Below, in pieces: positions 1-5,257 of a stretch of DNA of 5,257 bases (within the stretch, counting starts at the first letter, position 1; each line of letters begins with the position of its first letter). Both the position numbers and the translations under genes were made by a program. The notes below the pieces were generated by a model. That model was not told where the DNA came from, did not search any database, and saw only the letters and a list, made by a program, of their open reading frames with translations. Location: contig CAIPQY010000568.1 of the NCBI GenBank assembly GCA_903867275.1, positions 1 to 5,257 of the forward strand. The letters are read 5' to 3'. Source of the stretch: an uncultured bacterium (GTDB taxonomy: Bacteria > Planctomycetota > Phycisphaerae > Phycisphaerales > SM1A02).

Positions 1-198
1 CTGCACGGCGTCCTCGGCGTCGGCGGCCGGGGCGCCCAGCTTGCGTGCCAACGACCACACCAGGCCATGAAAGCGGTTCAGGCATTCGTTGATGGCGCCG
101 GGTTCGCCAGCGGCCACGCGCTGCAGGATGGATGCGGACTCTTTCGCGGGGCGCTCCTGCTGTTGGGGTGGATCCGCGCAATGCGGATGCCTGCGCAC
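1..198 (-). CDS. ECF-type sigma-70 family RNA polymerase sigma factor, N-terminal part (runs off left edge)
   Basis: Only the first 66 codons are visible. Reading leftward, a Pro/Gln-rich leader of about 23 residues is followed by ILQRVAAGEPGAINECLNRF, then HGLVWSLARKLG and DAEDAVQ at residues 60-66, where the window ends. This is the pattern of sigma-70 region 2.1 running into 2.2, where ECF factors typically read DAEDxVQ; this region binds the beta-prime coiled coil of RNA polymerase core. Regions 2.3, 2.4 and 4 would lie outside the window. An in-frame TAG at 202-204 limits the start, and the GTG at 196-198 is the only standard start codon that keeps the whole domain. No Shine-Dalgarno sequence precedes it and no ATG exists in the visible frame, so the start is uncertain. 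The gene follows the debranching enzyme by 73 bp on the same strand. The family call is fairly firm; the regulon and any anti-sigma partner cannot be judged. Confidence 0.8.
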   Translation of the reverse strand, partial: MRRHPHCADPPQQQERPAKESASILQRVAAGEPGAINECLNRFHGLVWSLARKLGAPAADAEDAVQ

Positions 199-271
199 AG
201 TCTAACGGTGCGCGTGTTCCACCCATGATTGCCGCGAATGCCACAGCCCTCGTTCGCGCGCGAGCGCTCGA
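199..271. other. Intergenic gap between debranching enzyme and sigma-factor gene
   Basis: These 73 bp hold the outer arm of a GC-rich hairpin and, on the minus strand at 210-199, CACCGTTAGACT. That 12-mer matches the prfB promoter element CACCGCTACACT at 10 of 12 positions, but it abuts the proposed GTG start directly and not 6-7 bases before it. It may be a promoter for the sigma gene; if so, the start codon or transcript start differs from the simplest reading. Confidence 0.35.
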
Positions 272-286
272 TCAGCGCGAGCGCGC
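256..286. repeat. Imperfect GC-rich hairpin over the debranching enzyme stop codon
   Basis: GCGCGCGAGCGCT (256-268) and AGCGCGAGCGCGC (274-286) pair as a 13-bp stem with two central mismatches around a 5-base loop holding part of the TGA stop. No T-run follows on either strand, so it is not a standard intrinsic terminator. It could slow or stop transcription before the sigma-factor gene, or be an accident of GC-rich sequence. Confidence 0.35.
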
Positions 287-2275
287 GGCGGGCGCTTCGA
301 TGCCCACGCCGTCATCCAGCAGCGCGGCCACGCTCCAGGCCTGCGCAAAGCAGCCGCTGGGCCGTTGGGGCGCATCACCGTCGGACACCTCGCACACCTG
401 GCCCAGGCATCCTTCGCGCAGGTGGTGCAGGAAGGGTTCGCGGGCGAGTGCGATGCCCGCTTCATCCCCCGCGCGCTGCAGCGAGGTGGTGTAGGGCGCC
501 AGCAGCCAGGGCCATGTCGTGCCCATGTGATAGGCCTCGTCGCGGTGTTCCACCGGACCTTCGTAACGGCCGCGATAGCCGGGTTCGTGCGGACCCAGCG
601 AGCGAAGTCCGAGCGGCGTGAGCAACTGATCGCGCACGGTGGCGAGCATGCGCTTGCCAAGCGTGGCGCTCACCAGCGGCGTGGGCCCGGTGAGCGCGAA
701 CAGCTGGTTCGGACGCAGGCAGTCCTCGTTGCCCTGCGGACCGTCCAGCACATCGATCAGGCCGGTGCCATCGGGGCGGCTGAACCGCGCGAACGAACGC
801 TTCGCTTTCGCAAGCGCCTTCGCCTGTGCGGTGGCATCGCGCTTCAGTCGCGGGGCCCAGTCGATCATGGTCTGCAGCAGGCCGCACCACAGCGCGTTGA
901 TCTCGACGGGCTTGCCCATGCGTGGCGTGATCACGCGGTCGCCGACCTTGGCGTCCATCCAGGTCAGCTGCGCGCCGGGTTCGGCGGCGGCAAGCAGGCC
1001 GTCCTTCGCGTCCACCGCGATGCCGTGGCGCGTGCCCTTCATGAATGCATCGAACGTGTTCTGCAGCGCGAGCCAGAGGTCGCGCGCCAGATCCCAGTCG
1101 CGCGTGGCGTTCACGGTGCGGCGCCCTGCTTCGGCCAGCAGCAGCGGCGCATCCACGCTGTTGTCCATCCACGGCTCGCCCGGTGCAGGGAAGCGGTTGG
1201 GCAGCAGGCCATCCTTCTGGAAGCGTGCCAGCGAGCGCAGGATGCTCGCGGCATCGTCGGCGCGGCCGGTGGAAAGGCACAGGCCGGGCAGCGAGATCAG
1301 CGCATCGCGACCCCAGTCGGCGAACCACGGGTAGCCCGCGATCACGCTGGTGCCGCGCTTGCCGTCGGGCAAGCCGCGCTGCACGATGAACTGGTCGGCC
1401 GAAAGCGCCAGACGCGCGCGGAAGTGGTCGCCGGTGGCCTTCGCCGCCTCGACCAGTTTCTTGGATCGGCGCAGGCATGCGGCCACGATGCGACCCGCCT
1501 CGCCGGTGTCTTCGCGTTGCGTGCTGGCGGTGAAACCGCGTGACTCGCCGGGCTTCAGCGTGATCACCAGTTCGCCGGCGCACACGCTGGCATCCACGCA
1601 GTCGTAGCCCAATGCGCGTTCGACCGGCAGCAGATAGTTGCGATACCAGGTGCCGTCGGCGGTGGCTGCGCAACCATCGGCCTGCAGGTGCACCTGGCTG
1701 CCTTCGCCCTGCGCACCCTCGAACTGCACGCGCAGGCCACCCGGCTGCTGCGTGATGTCGGCCTTGAACGCACCCACCTGGGCCAGGTGATCGTGCGGAC
1801 GGTGATTCACCAGGCACTTGATCGCGATCTGCACCGGCTTGCTCGCGTGGCGCAGCGTCAGCAGCACTGCGGTGGCGTTGCGGCCGCGCGCCATGGTGAT
1901 GCGTTCCTCGAGCAGCGCCGAGCCGATGCGCCAGTGGCGCACGATCACCGATCCGTTCATGTGGAGGCGGATCAGGTTGCCGAGGCCGGGTGCATCGATG
2001 CCGGCGCCCGCCCATTCATTGGCGGTGAGCGGATGCACGGTGCCATCCACCGTGGCGAACAGCTCGATCTTGGGCACCAGCATGGTGCGACCAGCGGGGG
2101 CGTCGGTGGCGGCCACCAGCAGGCCGTGCCATCGCCGTTGCAGCAGTCCGCCCACGGTGCCGCAGGCGTAGCCGCCGAGGCCGTTGGTGCTCAGCCATTC
2201 CAGTTGGCCGCTCTGGCGCGCATCGCGCCACTGGTTCGGCCCCAGATCCACGATCGCATCGAGCGCGGTGGTCAT
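272..2275 (-). CDS. Glycogen debranching enzyme, archaeal/bacterial GDE type (amylo-alpha-1,6-glucosidase, GH133-like)
   Basis: A 667-residue protein that should hydrolyse alpha-1,6 branch stubs of glycogen or related glucans in the cytoplasm. The N-terminal half (about 10-260) is the beta-rich GDE_N-type domain, with EWLSTNGLGGYACGT near residue 26 and a YRNYLLPVE block near 211. The C-terminal half (about 290-660) is the (alpha/alpha)6 domain, with AGYPWFADWGRD at 313-324, PNRFP at 359-363, TWMDAKVGD at 438-446, KPVEINALW at 455-463, RPNQLFAL at 521-528 and YHMGTTWPW at 582-590. These motifs and the length match full-length members; the usual last motif is YHQGTxWPW, so Met replaces Gln here. 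GTG at 2276-2278 and ATG at 2273-2275 are competing starts. I chose the ATG because it overlaps the prfB stop as TGATG and has AAGGG six bases upstream. There is no signal peptide. No glg genes are visible nearby, so its partner pathway cannot be read from context. Confidence 0.93.
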   Translation of the reverse strand: MTTALDAIVDLGPNQWRDARQSGQLEWLSTNGLGGYACGTVGGLLQRRWHGLLVAATDAPAGRTMLVPKIELFATVDGTVHPLTANEWAGAGIDAPGLGNLIRLHMNGSVIVRHWRIGSALLEERITMARGRNATAVLLTLRHASKPVQIAIKCLVNHRPHDHLAQVGAFKADITQQPGGLRVQFEGAQGEGSQVHLQADGCAATADGTWYRNYLLPVERALGYDCVDASVCAGELVITLKPGESRGFTASTQREDTGEAGRIVAACLRRSKKLVEAAKATGDHFRARLALSADQFIVQRGLPDGKRGTSVIAGYPWFADWGRDALISLPGLCLSTGRADDAASILRSLARFQKDGLLPNRFPAPGEPWMDNSVDAPLLLAEAGRRTVNATRDWDLARDLWLALQNTFDAFMKGTRHGIAVDAKDGLLAAAEPGAQLTWMDAKVGDRVITPRMGKPVEINALWCGLLQTMIDWAPRLKRDATAQAKALAKAKRSFARFSRPDGTGLIDVLDGPQGNEDCLRPNQLFALTGPTPLVSATLGKRMLATVRDQLLTPLGLRSLGPHEPGYRGRYEGPVEHRDEAYHMGTTWPWLLAPYTTSLQRAGDEAGIALAREPFLHHLREGCLGQVCEVSDGDAPQRPSGCFAQAWSVAALLDDGVGIEAPAARSR

Positions 2276-3409
2276 CACGCGCCCTTGCCGGAAGCCTTCT
2301 CGCGCTCACGCTCGGTGCGGCGGCGCTGCAGTTCGGCGTCGATGAACGGCGCGATGCGGCCATCGAGCACATGCTGCGGGTTGCCCGTCTCGTGGCCGGT
2401 GCGATGGTCCTTCACGCGGTTGTCGTAGAACACGTAGCTGCGGATCTGCGTGCCCCAGTCGCGCGTCACCTTGCCGCCCGTCACCGCGGCGATCTCGGCG
2501 GCGCGGCGCTCTTCCTCGATCTGTTCCAGCTTGCCGCGCAGCACGCTCATGGCCTGCTTGCGGTTCTGCGGCTGGTCTCGGAAGGTGCTGGCCACCACCT
2601 GGATGCCGGTGGGGATGTGCGTCACGCGGATCGCGGTGGCGACCTTGTTCACGTTCTGGCCACCCGGGCCGCTGGCGCGCACGAAGGGCACGATCTCCAG
2701 GTCCTTGGCCGGAATCTCCAGATCCGTCTCCTCGAACTCGGGGCTCACGTCCACCGTGGCGAAGCTGGTCTGGCGCTTGCCTTCGGCGTTGAACGGACTC
2801 ACGCGCGCCAGGCGATGCGTGCCGCGTTCGCAGTTCATGTAGCCGAACGCGTAGGGGCCTTCCAGTCGATACGCCACTTCGCTCACGCCCGCTTCGGCGC
2901 CGGCGCTGCGGTGCATCTCCTCGATCTTCCAGCCCATCTCGTTCCAGTAGTACAGGTACATGCGCTCCAGCATGCCCGCCCAGTCTTCGGCCTCGGTGCC
3001 ACCGGCGCCGGCCTGAAGGGTGACGAAGCAGTTGCGGTAGTCATGCTTGCCCGACAGCAGGCTCTGCAGTTCCACCTTGGCCATGCGCGACTGCAGTCGG
3101 AACAGCGTCTCGTCCACCTCGCTCAGCAGGTCGGCGTCGCCGGCCTCCTTGCTCATCTGGTAGCCGACCTGCGCGTCCTCGAAGTCCTTGATCACGCCTT
3201 CCAGCGGCTCCACCTGCGCGCGGAGCACCTTCAGCTCGTTGATCACCTTCTGCGCGTTCTTGGCGTCGTTCCACAGGTCCGCGGCGCCCATGCGCTCCAC
3301 CAGCGTGTTTCGCTCGGCGATCTTGCGTGGCCAGTCAAAGAGAGTCGCGGATGGCGGTGATCCGCGCCTCAAGTTCATCGAGAACGGGCTGGTGGGCGTC
3401 GAAGTGCAT
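2275..3409 (-). CDS. prfB: Peptide chain release factor 2, expressed through a programmed +1 frameshift
   Basis: RF2 recognises UGA and UAA stop codons and triggers peptide release on the ribosome. It is encoded in two frames. An ATG at 3407-3409 opens a 24-codon segment (MHFDAHQPVLDELEAR to IRDSL) ending at TGA 3335-3337. Skipping the T at 3337 continues as DWPRKIAERN in the +1 frame to TGA at 2275-2277. The product is 377 residues, against 365 in E. coli. Domain 1 is helical (to about 120), GAGGTEAEDWAGML lies near 134-147, the stop-reading tripeptide SPF is at 204-206, and the catalytic GGQ is at 249-251, close to E. coli positions 205-207 and 250-252. WGTQIRSYV and VLDG lie near the C-terminus. 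The residue before GGQ is Pro instead of the common Ala, and TFRDQPQNRK replaces the usual ERSQHKNK-like stretch. No Shine-Dalgarno site precedes the ATG. The gene is probably co-transcribed with the debranching enzyme. Confidence 0.96.
2282..2286 (-). promoter_or_regulatory. Weak ribosome binding site and TGATG coupling for the debranching enzyme
   Basis: The minus strand reads AAGGG, six bases, then ATG (2275-2273), inside the end of prfB. This is the only SD-like match seen upstream of a start codon in the window. The prfB stop and this ATG overlap as TGATG, the usual arrangement for termination-reinitiation coupling. It favours the ATG over the GTG three bases earlier. Confidence 0.5.
3334..3349 (-). 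promoter_or_regulatory. RF2 programmed +1 frameshift site (CTT TGA C) without an evident internal Shine-Dalgarno
   Basis: On the minus strand the reading is CGC GAC TCT CTT TGA C. CTT (3340-3338) is the slippery P-site codon, TGA (3337-3335) the in-frame stop and C (3334) the weak-context base that follows, exactly the CUU UGA C core known from most bacterial RF2 genes. When RF2 is scarce, UGA is decoded slowly and the ribosome slips +1 to read GAC (Asp), giving negative feedback. The stimulator expected three bases before CTT (AGGGGG in E. coli) is replaced by CGCGAC at 3349-3344, which does not resemble an anti-SD binding site. The protein reads continuously as RF2 across the shift, so this is recoding and not a sequencing error or a dead gene. 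Confidence 0.93.
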
Positions 3410-3415
3410 CGCGGC

Positions 3416-3427
3416 AGTGTAGCGGTG
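3416..3427 (-). promoter_or_regulatory. Probable prfB promoter -10 element, arranged for a leaderless mRNA
   Basis: The minus strand reads CACCGC TACACT, then six bases (GCCGCG), then the prfB ATG. TACACT fits a TANNNT -10 hexamer. A -10 placed 6-7 bases before the ATG would put the transcription start at or within a base of the start codon, as in leaderless genes of SD-poor phyla. The absence of a Shine-Dalgarno site agrees. No good -35 hexamer is seen 16-18 bp upstream. The element is in mirror image with the one before the aminotransferase. Confidence 0.45.
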
Positions 3428-3467
3428 GCAAGGATCCGGGCAGGCGTGCGTGGGCGCGTCACCGCTA
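3420..3467. repeat. Inverted repeat spanning the divergent prfB/aminotransferase promoter gap
   Basis: TAGCGGTG at 3420-3427 is the exact reverse complement of CACCGCTA at 3460-3467, with 32 bases between the arms and repeat starts 40 bp apart, close to four helical turns. Each arm ends in the TA of a proposed -10 element. It may reflect a shared extended promoter motif or an operator for a dimeric regulator; the sequence alone cannot decide. Confidence 0.6.
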
Positions 3468-3471
3468 TCTT
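3460..3471 (+). promoter_or_regulatory. Probable aminotransferase promoter -10 element, arranged for a leaderless mRNA
   Basis: The plus strand reads CACCGC TATCTT, then seven bases (CCACGCC), then the aminotransferase ATG at 3479. It shares its first eight bases, CACCGCTA, with the prfB promoter on the opposite strand. No Shine-Dalgarno site lies between it and the ATG. No convincing -35 hexamer is present around 3442-3449. The call rests on position, the TANNNT match and the similarity between the two elements. Confidence 0.45.
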
Positions 3472-3478
3472 CCACGCC

Positions 3479-4708
3479 ATGCACATCGGTGAACCGGTCG
3501 CACGCATGAAGGAGAGCGCCACGCTGGCGGTGGCGGCGAAGGCCGCGGCGCTGAAGGCCGCGGGCAAGCCCGTGATCGGTTTCGGCGTGGGCGAGCCCGA
3601 CTTCGACACGCCCGCACCCATTCGCGAAGCCGCCAAGCGCGCGCTGGACGCGGGCATGACGCGCTACGCACCCACGCCCGGCGACAAGGCCGTGCGCGAG
3701 GCGGTGGCGCACAAGCTGCAGGTGGAGAACGGCATCGCATGCAAGCCCGAGCACATCACGCTCACCGCGGGCGCCAAGCACGCCATCGCCATGTGCATGC
3801 AGACGCTGCTGCAGTTCGGCGCGGGCGACGAGGTGATCCTGCCCACGCCGGCGTGGGTGAGCTACAAGCCGCTCATCGAGCTGTACGGCGGCCGCTGCGT
3901 GGAGGTGCCAAGCACCGTGGAGCAGGGCTTCCGCCTGGATGTTGCCGGCATCGAGCGCGCCATCACGCCGCGCACGCGCGCCATCATCCTGAACAGCCCA
4001 AGCAATCCCTGCGGCGTGGTGCAGCCGCAGGCCACCATGCGCGAACTGTGCGACATGCTGGCCCGCCACGCGCATGTGACCATCGTCAGCGACGAGATCT
4101 ACGAGAAGCTGATCTATCCCGAGGTGCAACCCGATGTGGTGCACGTGAGTCCCGGCGCCGATCCGCGCCTGACCGGCCGCACCATCACCGTGAACGGCAT
4201 GAGCAAGGCCTTCGCCATGACCGGCTGGCGCGTGGGCTACATCGCCGCGCCCGGCGACGAGGGCCGCTTCGCGAAGGAAGTGATCAAGCTGCAGGGCCAG
4301 CTCACCAACAGCATTCCCACCTTCATCATGCCCGCGGTGGTGGAGGCGCTGACGAACGGTGCCGCCAGCGTGGAGCAGATGCGCAAGGCTTTCGCCGCGC
4401 GCGCGCAGCTCACGCATCGGTTGCTCGCCGCCGTGCCGCGCCTGCGCAACACGCCCAGCAGCGGCGCCTTCTACGCCTTTCCGTGCGTGCGCGAGTGCAT
4501 GGGGCTTCGCACGCCCGCCGGCCGCGTGATCGATTCGGCGCAGGCCTTCGCCGAGGCTTTGCTGGAAGAGTCGCTGGTGGCGCTGGTGCCGGGCGAGGAT
4601 TTCGGCGACTGCGCGCGCAGCAACATCCGCGTCAGCTTCGCCTGCTCCGAGCAGCAGATCACCGAAGGTCTGGGGCGCCTCAAGGCGTTCGTGGAAGCGC
4701 TGCGCTGA
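3479..4708 (+). CDS. Class I/II pyridoxal-phosphate aminotransferase, aspartate aminotransferase type
   Basis: A 409-residue cytoplasmic enzyme of PLP fold type I that should transfer the amino group between aspartate (or a related amino acid) and 2-oxoglutarate. Visible motifs are SATLAVAAKA at 13-22, GEPDFDTP at 38-45, RYAPTPG at 62-68, NSPSNPCG at 172-179, DEIYEKLIY at 205-213, the cofactor-binding lysine K243 in NGMSKAFAMTGWRVGY, and the substrate-carboxylate arginine R384 in NIRVSFA. The order, spacing and length fit the AspB/AspC-like subgroup found across bacteria. The start at 3479 gives the usual short N-terminus before SATLA; an ATG at 3506 would leave only three residues before it. 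The frame is open further upstream, but there it only runs antisense to prfB. The gene is divergent from prfB and ends directly against the next gene. The exact substrate (aspartate, aromatic amino acid or prephenate) cannot be fixed from motifs, so no symbol is given. Confidence 0.92.
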   Translation: MHIGEPVARMKESATLAVAAKAAALKAAGKPVIGFGVGEPDFDTPAPIREAAKRALDAGMTRYAPTPGDKAVREAVAHKLQVENGIACKPEHITLTAGAKHAIAMCMQTLLQFGAGDEVILPTPAWVSYKPLIELYGGRCVEVPSTVEQGFRLDVAGIERAITPRTRAIILNSPSNPCGVVQPQATMRELCDMLARHAHVTIVSDEIYEKLIYPEVQPDVVHVSPGADPRLTGRTITVNGMSKAFAMTGWRVGYIAAPGDEGRFAKEVIKLQGQLTNSIPTFIMPAVVEALTNGAASVEQMRKAFAARAQLTHRLLAAVPRLRNTPSSGAFYAFPCVRECMGLRTPAGRVIDSAQAFAEALLEESLVALVPGEDFGDCARSNIRVSFACSEQQITEGLGRLKAFVEALR

Positions 4709-5257
4709 TCAGGACTGCGTGCGCGGCGTGGCGAGGCCCGCCAGCAGCACGCATGCAGCCAGTCCGGTGCACGCGGCAGCGAACGCCGGCATGCTCAGTC
4801 CGATGCTGGTCCATGCAAGCACCTGAATCGGCGCCAGCGTGAACGACGCCACGAACACCGGCGCGGCGATCGCGACGAGCGCGGCCCAGCCTGGACACCG
4901 TTCAAAGCCCAGCACGCACACCACCAGCGTTGCGGTGGCCACCAACGACACGGGCAGCAGCGGGGCGGTCACGCCCGGCAGGCCGATCGCCAGCACCGCG
5001 ATGAGACCGTTGATCAGCATCCAGCTGCTGCACAGCGTCAGAAGCGGATTCGCCCGTCGAACCAGCCGGGCTGTGGCGAACCATGCCGCGAGCACGCCAA
5101 GCAGCATCGCGGCGGCGAGCAGCTCGGGACCCGTGGCCGGCCAGAATCCCGCGCGATAGCGGGCAAACATGCTCGCGTCGGGCATCGCTGCGGTGGCGGC
5201 CTCCATGCCGTAGGCGCCTCCACGCGCCAGCACCCACAGGGCCAGCCAGGTGAAGCC
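4709..5257 (-). CDS. Polytopic membrane protein, C-terminal part (N-terminus beyond right edge), function unknown
   Basis: The frame is open from the right edge to TGA at 4709-4711, giving 182 visible residues; a GTG at 5231-5233 lies inside it, but the upstream residues GFTWLALW look like continuing membrane sequence, so the true start is probably outside the window. Hydrophobic stretches fit about five membrane spans, near visible residues 44-64, 76-93, 98-117, 123-145 and 150-174, plus a possible one at the very start. Positive residues (ARLVRRAN at 63-70, FERC at 118-121, TPRT at the tail) sit between or after spans. I recognise no catalytic or transport motif and do not assign a family; a C-terminal membrane domain attached to a larger enzyme is possible. 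It converges on the aminotransferase with no gap. Confidence 0.7.
   Translation of the reverse strand, partial: GFTWLALWVLARGGAYGMEAATAAMPDASMFARYRAGFWPATGPELLAAAMLLGVLAAWFATARLVRRANPLLTLCSSWMLINGLIAVLAIGLPGVTAPLLPVSLVATATLVVCVLGFERCPGWAALVAIAAPVFVASFTLAPIQVLAWTSIGLSMPAFAAACTGLAACVLLAGLATPRTQS

Noticed and set aside
199..220. ECF-type autoregulatory promoter with GGAAC (minus strand, 220-216) before the sigma gene
   Set aside because: GGAAC is present, but no recognisable ECF -10 motif follows at 16-17 bp, and that position would fall on the start codon. One pentamer is not enough.
365..1543. Long open frame on the plus strand opposite the debranching enzyme
   Set aside because: It is antisense to a gene with clear family motifs, its translation is rich in Arg, Ala, His and Gln without recognisable domains, and such open frames are common opposite GC-rich genes.
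3335..3340. prfB as a frameshifted pseudogene or sequencing error
   Set aside because: The break falls exactly at CTT TGA C, the known RF2 recoding site, and both frames match RF2 on either side at the expected residue numbers.
2371..3360. Open frame of 329 codons on the plus strand opposite prfB
   Set aside because: It shows no family motif and is low in complexity (Ala, His, Leu, Arg), while the opposite strand encodes unmistakable RF2. It is a codon-bias shadow.
3188..3478. N-terminal extension of the aminotransferase from an upstream ATG at 3188
   Set aside because: The added 97 residues are antisense to prfB and the divergent gap, and the family normally starts shortly before SATLA, matching ATG 3479.
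3410..4417. Upstream extension of the prfB first frame through the aminotransferase gene on the minus strand
   Set aside because: The frame stays open for hundreds of codons, but only the last 24 match RF2; the rest is antisense to the aminotransferase. The ATG at 3409 gives the normal RF2 N-terminus.
4839..5159. Open frame of 106 codons on the plus strand opposite the membrane protein
   Set aside because: It is Ser/Thr/Ala-rich, without a domain, and antisense to a frame with clear regular hydrophobic spans; no SD site or promoter was seen.
1..5257. CRISPR arrays, insertion sequences, tRNA or rRNA genes, toxin-antitoxin or defence genes
   Set aside because: I saw no direct-repeat array, transposase, tRNA-like fold or defence-gene motif on either strand; the window is filled by five chromosomal genes.

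Overview
The window is GC-rich bacterial chromosome (roughly two thirds G+C by eye). It is tightly packed with housekeeping and metabolic genes, and I see no mobile elements, RNA genes or CRISPR array. The set of genes (a TFRDQPQNR-type RF2, an archaeal-type glycogen debranching enzyme, an ECF-like sigma factor of the 'ECLNRFHGLVWSLARKLG...DAEDAVQ' style) and the scarcity of Shine-Dalgarno sites would suit a planctomycete (Phycisphaerae-like) or another SD-poor, GC-rich phylum. That assignment is an inference and is not proven here.

Layout. Three genes lie on the minus strand from the middle of the window leftward: prfB (peptide chain release factor 2, 3409 to 2275, with a programmed +1 frameshift at codon 25), a glycogen debranching enzyme (2275 to 272, start codon overlapping the prfB stop by one base), and the first 66 codons of an ECF-type sigma factor (198 to beyond the left edge). 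Divergent from prfB, across a 69-bp gap, a class I PLP aminotransferase (AspC/AspB type) runs 3479 to 4708 on the plus strand. It meets tail to tail, with zero spacing, a polytopic membrane protein on the minus strand whose N-terminus lies beyond the right edge.

Regulation. RF2 should autoregulate through its in-frame UGA (slip site CTT TGA C). The usual Shine-Dalgarno-like stimulator upstream of the slip site is absent, which is the most unusual feature of the window. In the prfB/aminotransferase gap the two genes carry mirror-image elements CACCGC-TANNNT, each placed 6-7 bases before an ATG with no Shine-Dalgarno site, so both may be transcribed as leaderless mRNAs from paired promoters. 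A similar 12-mer lies directly before the sigma-factor start. The debranching enzyme is probably translationally coupled to prfB through TGATG. All four visible stop codons are TGA, the codon read by RF2.

I found no clearly novel multigene system. The interest lies in gene-expression signals around otherwise ordinary genes.
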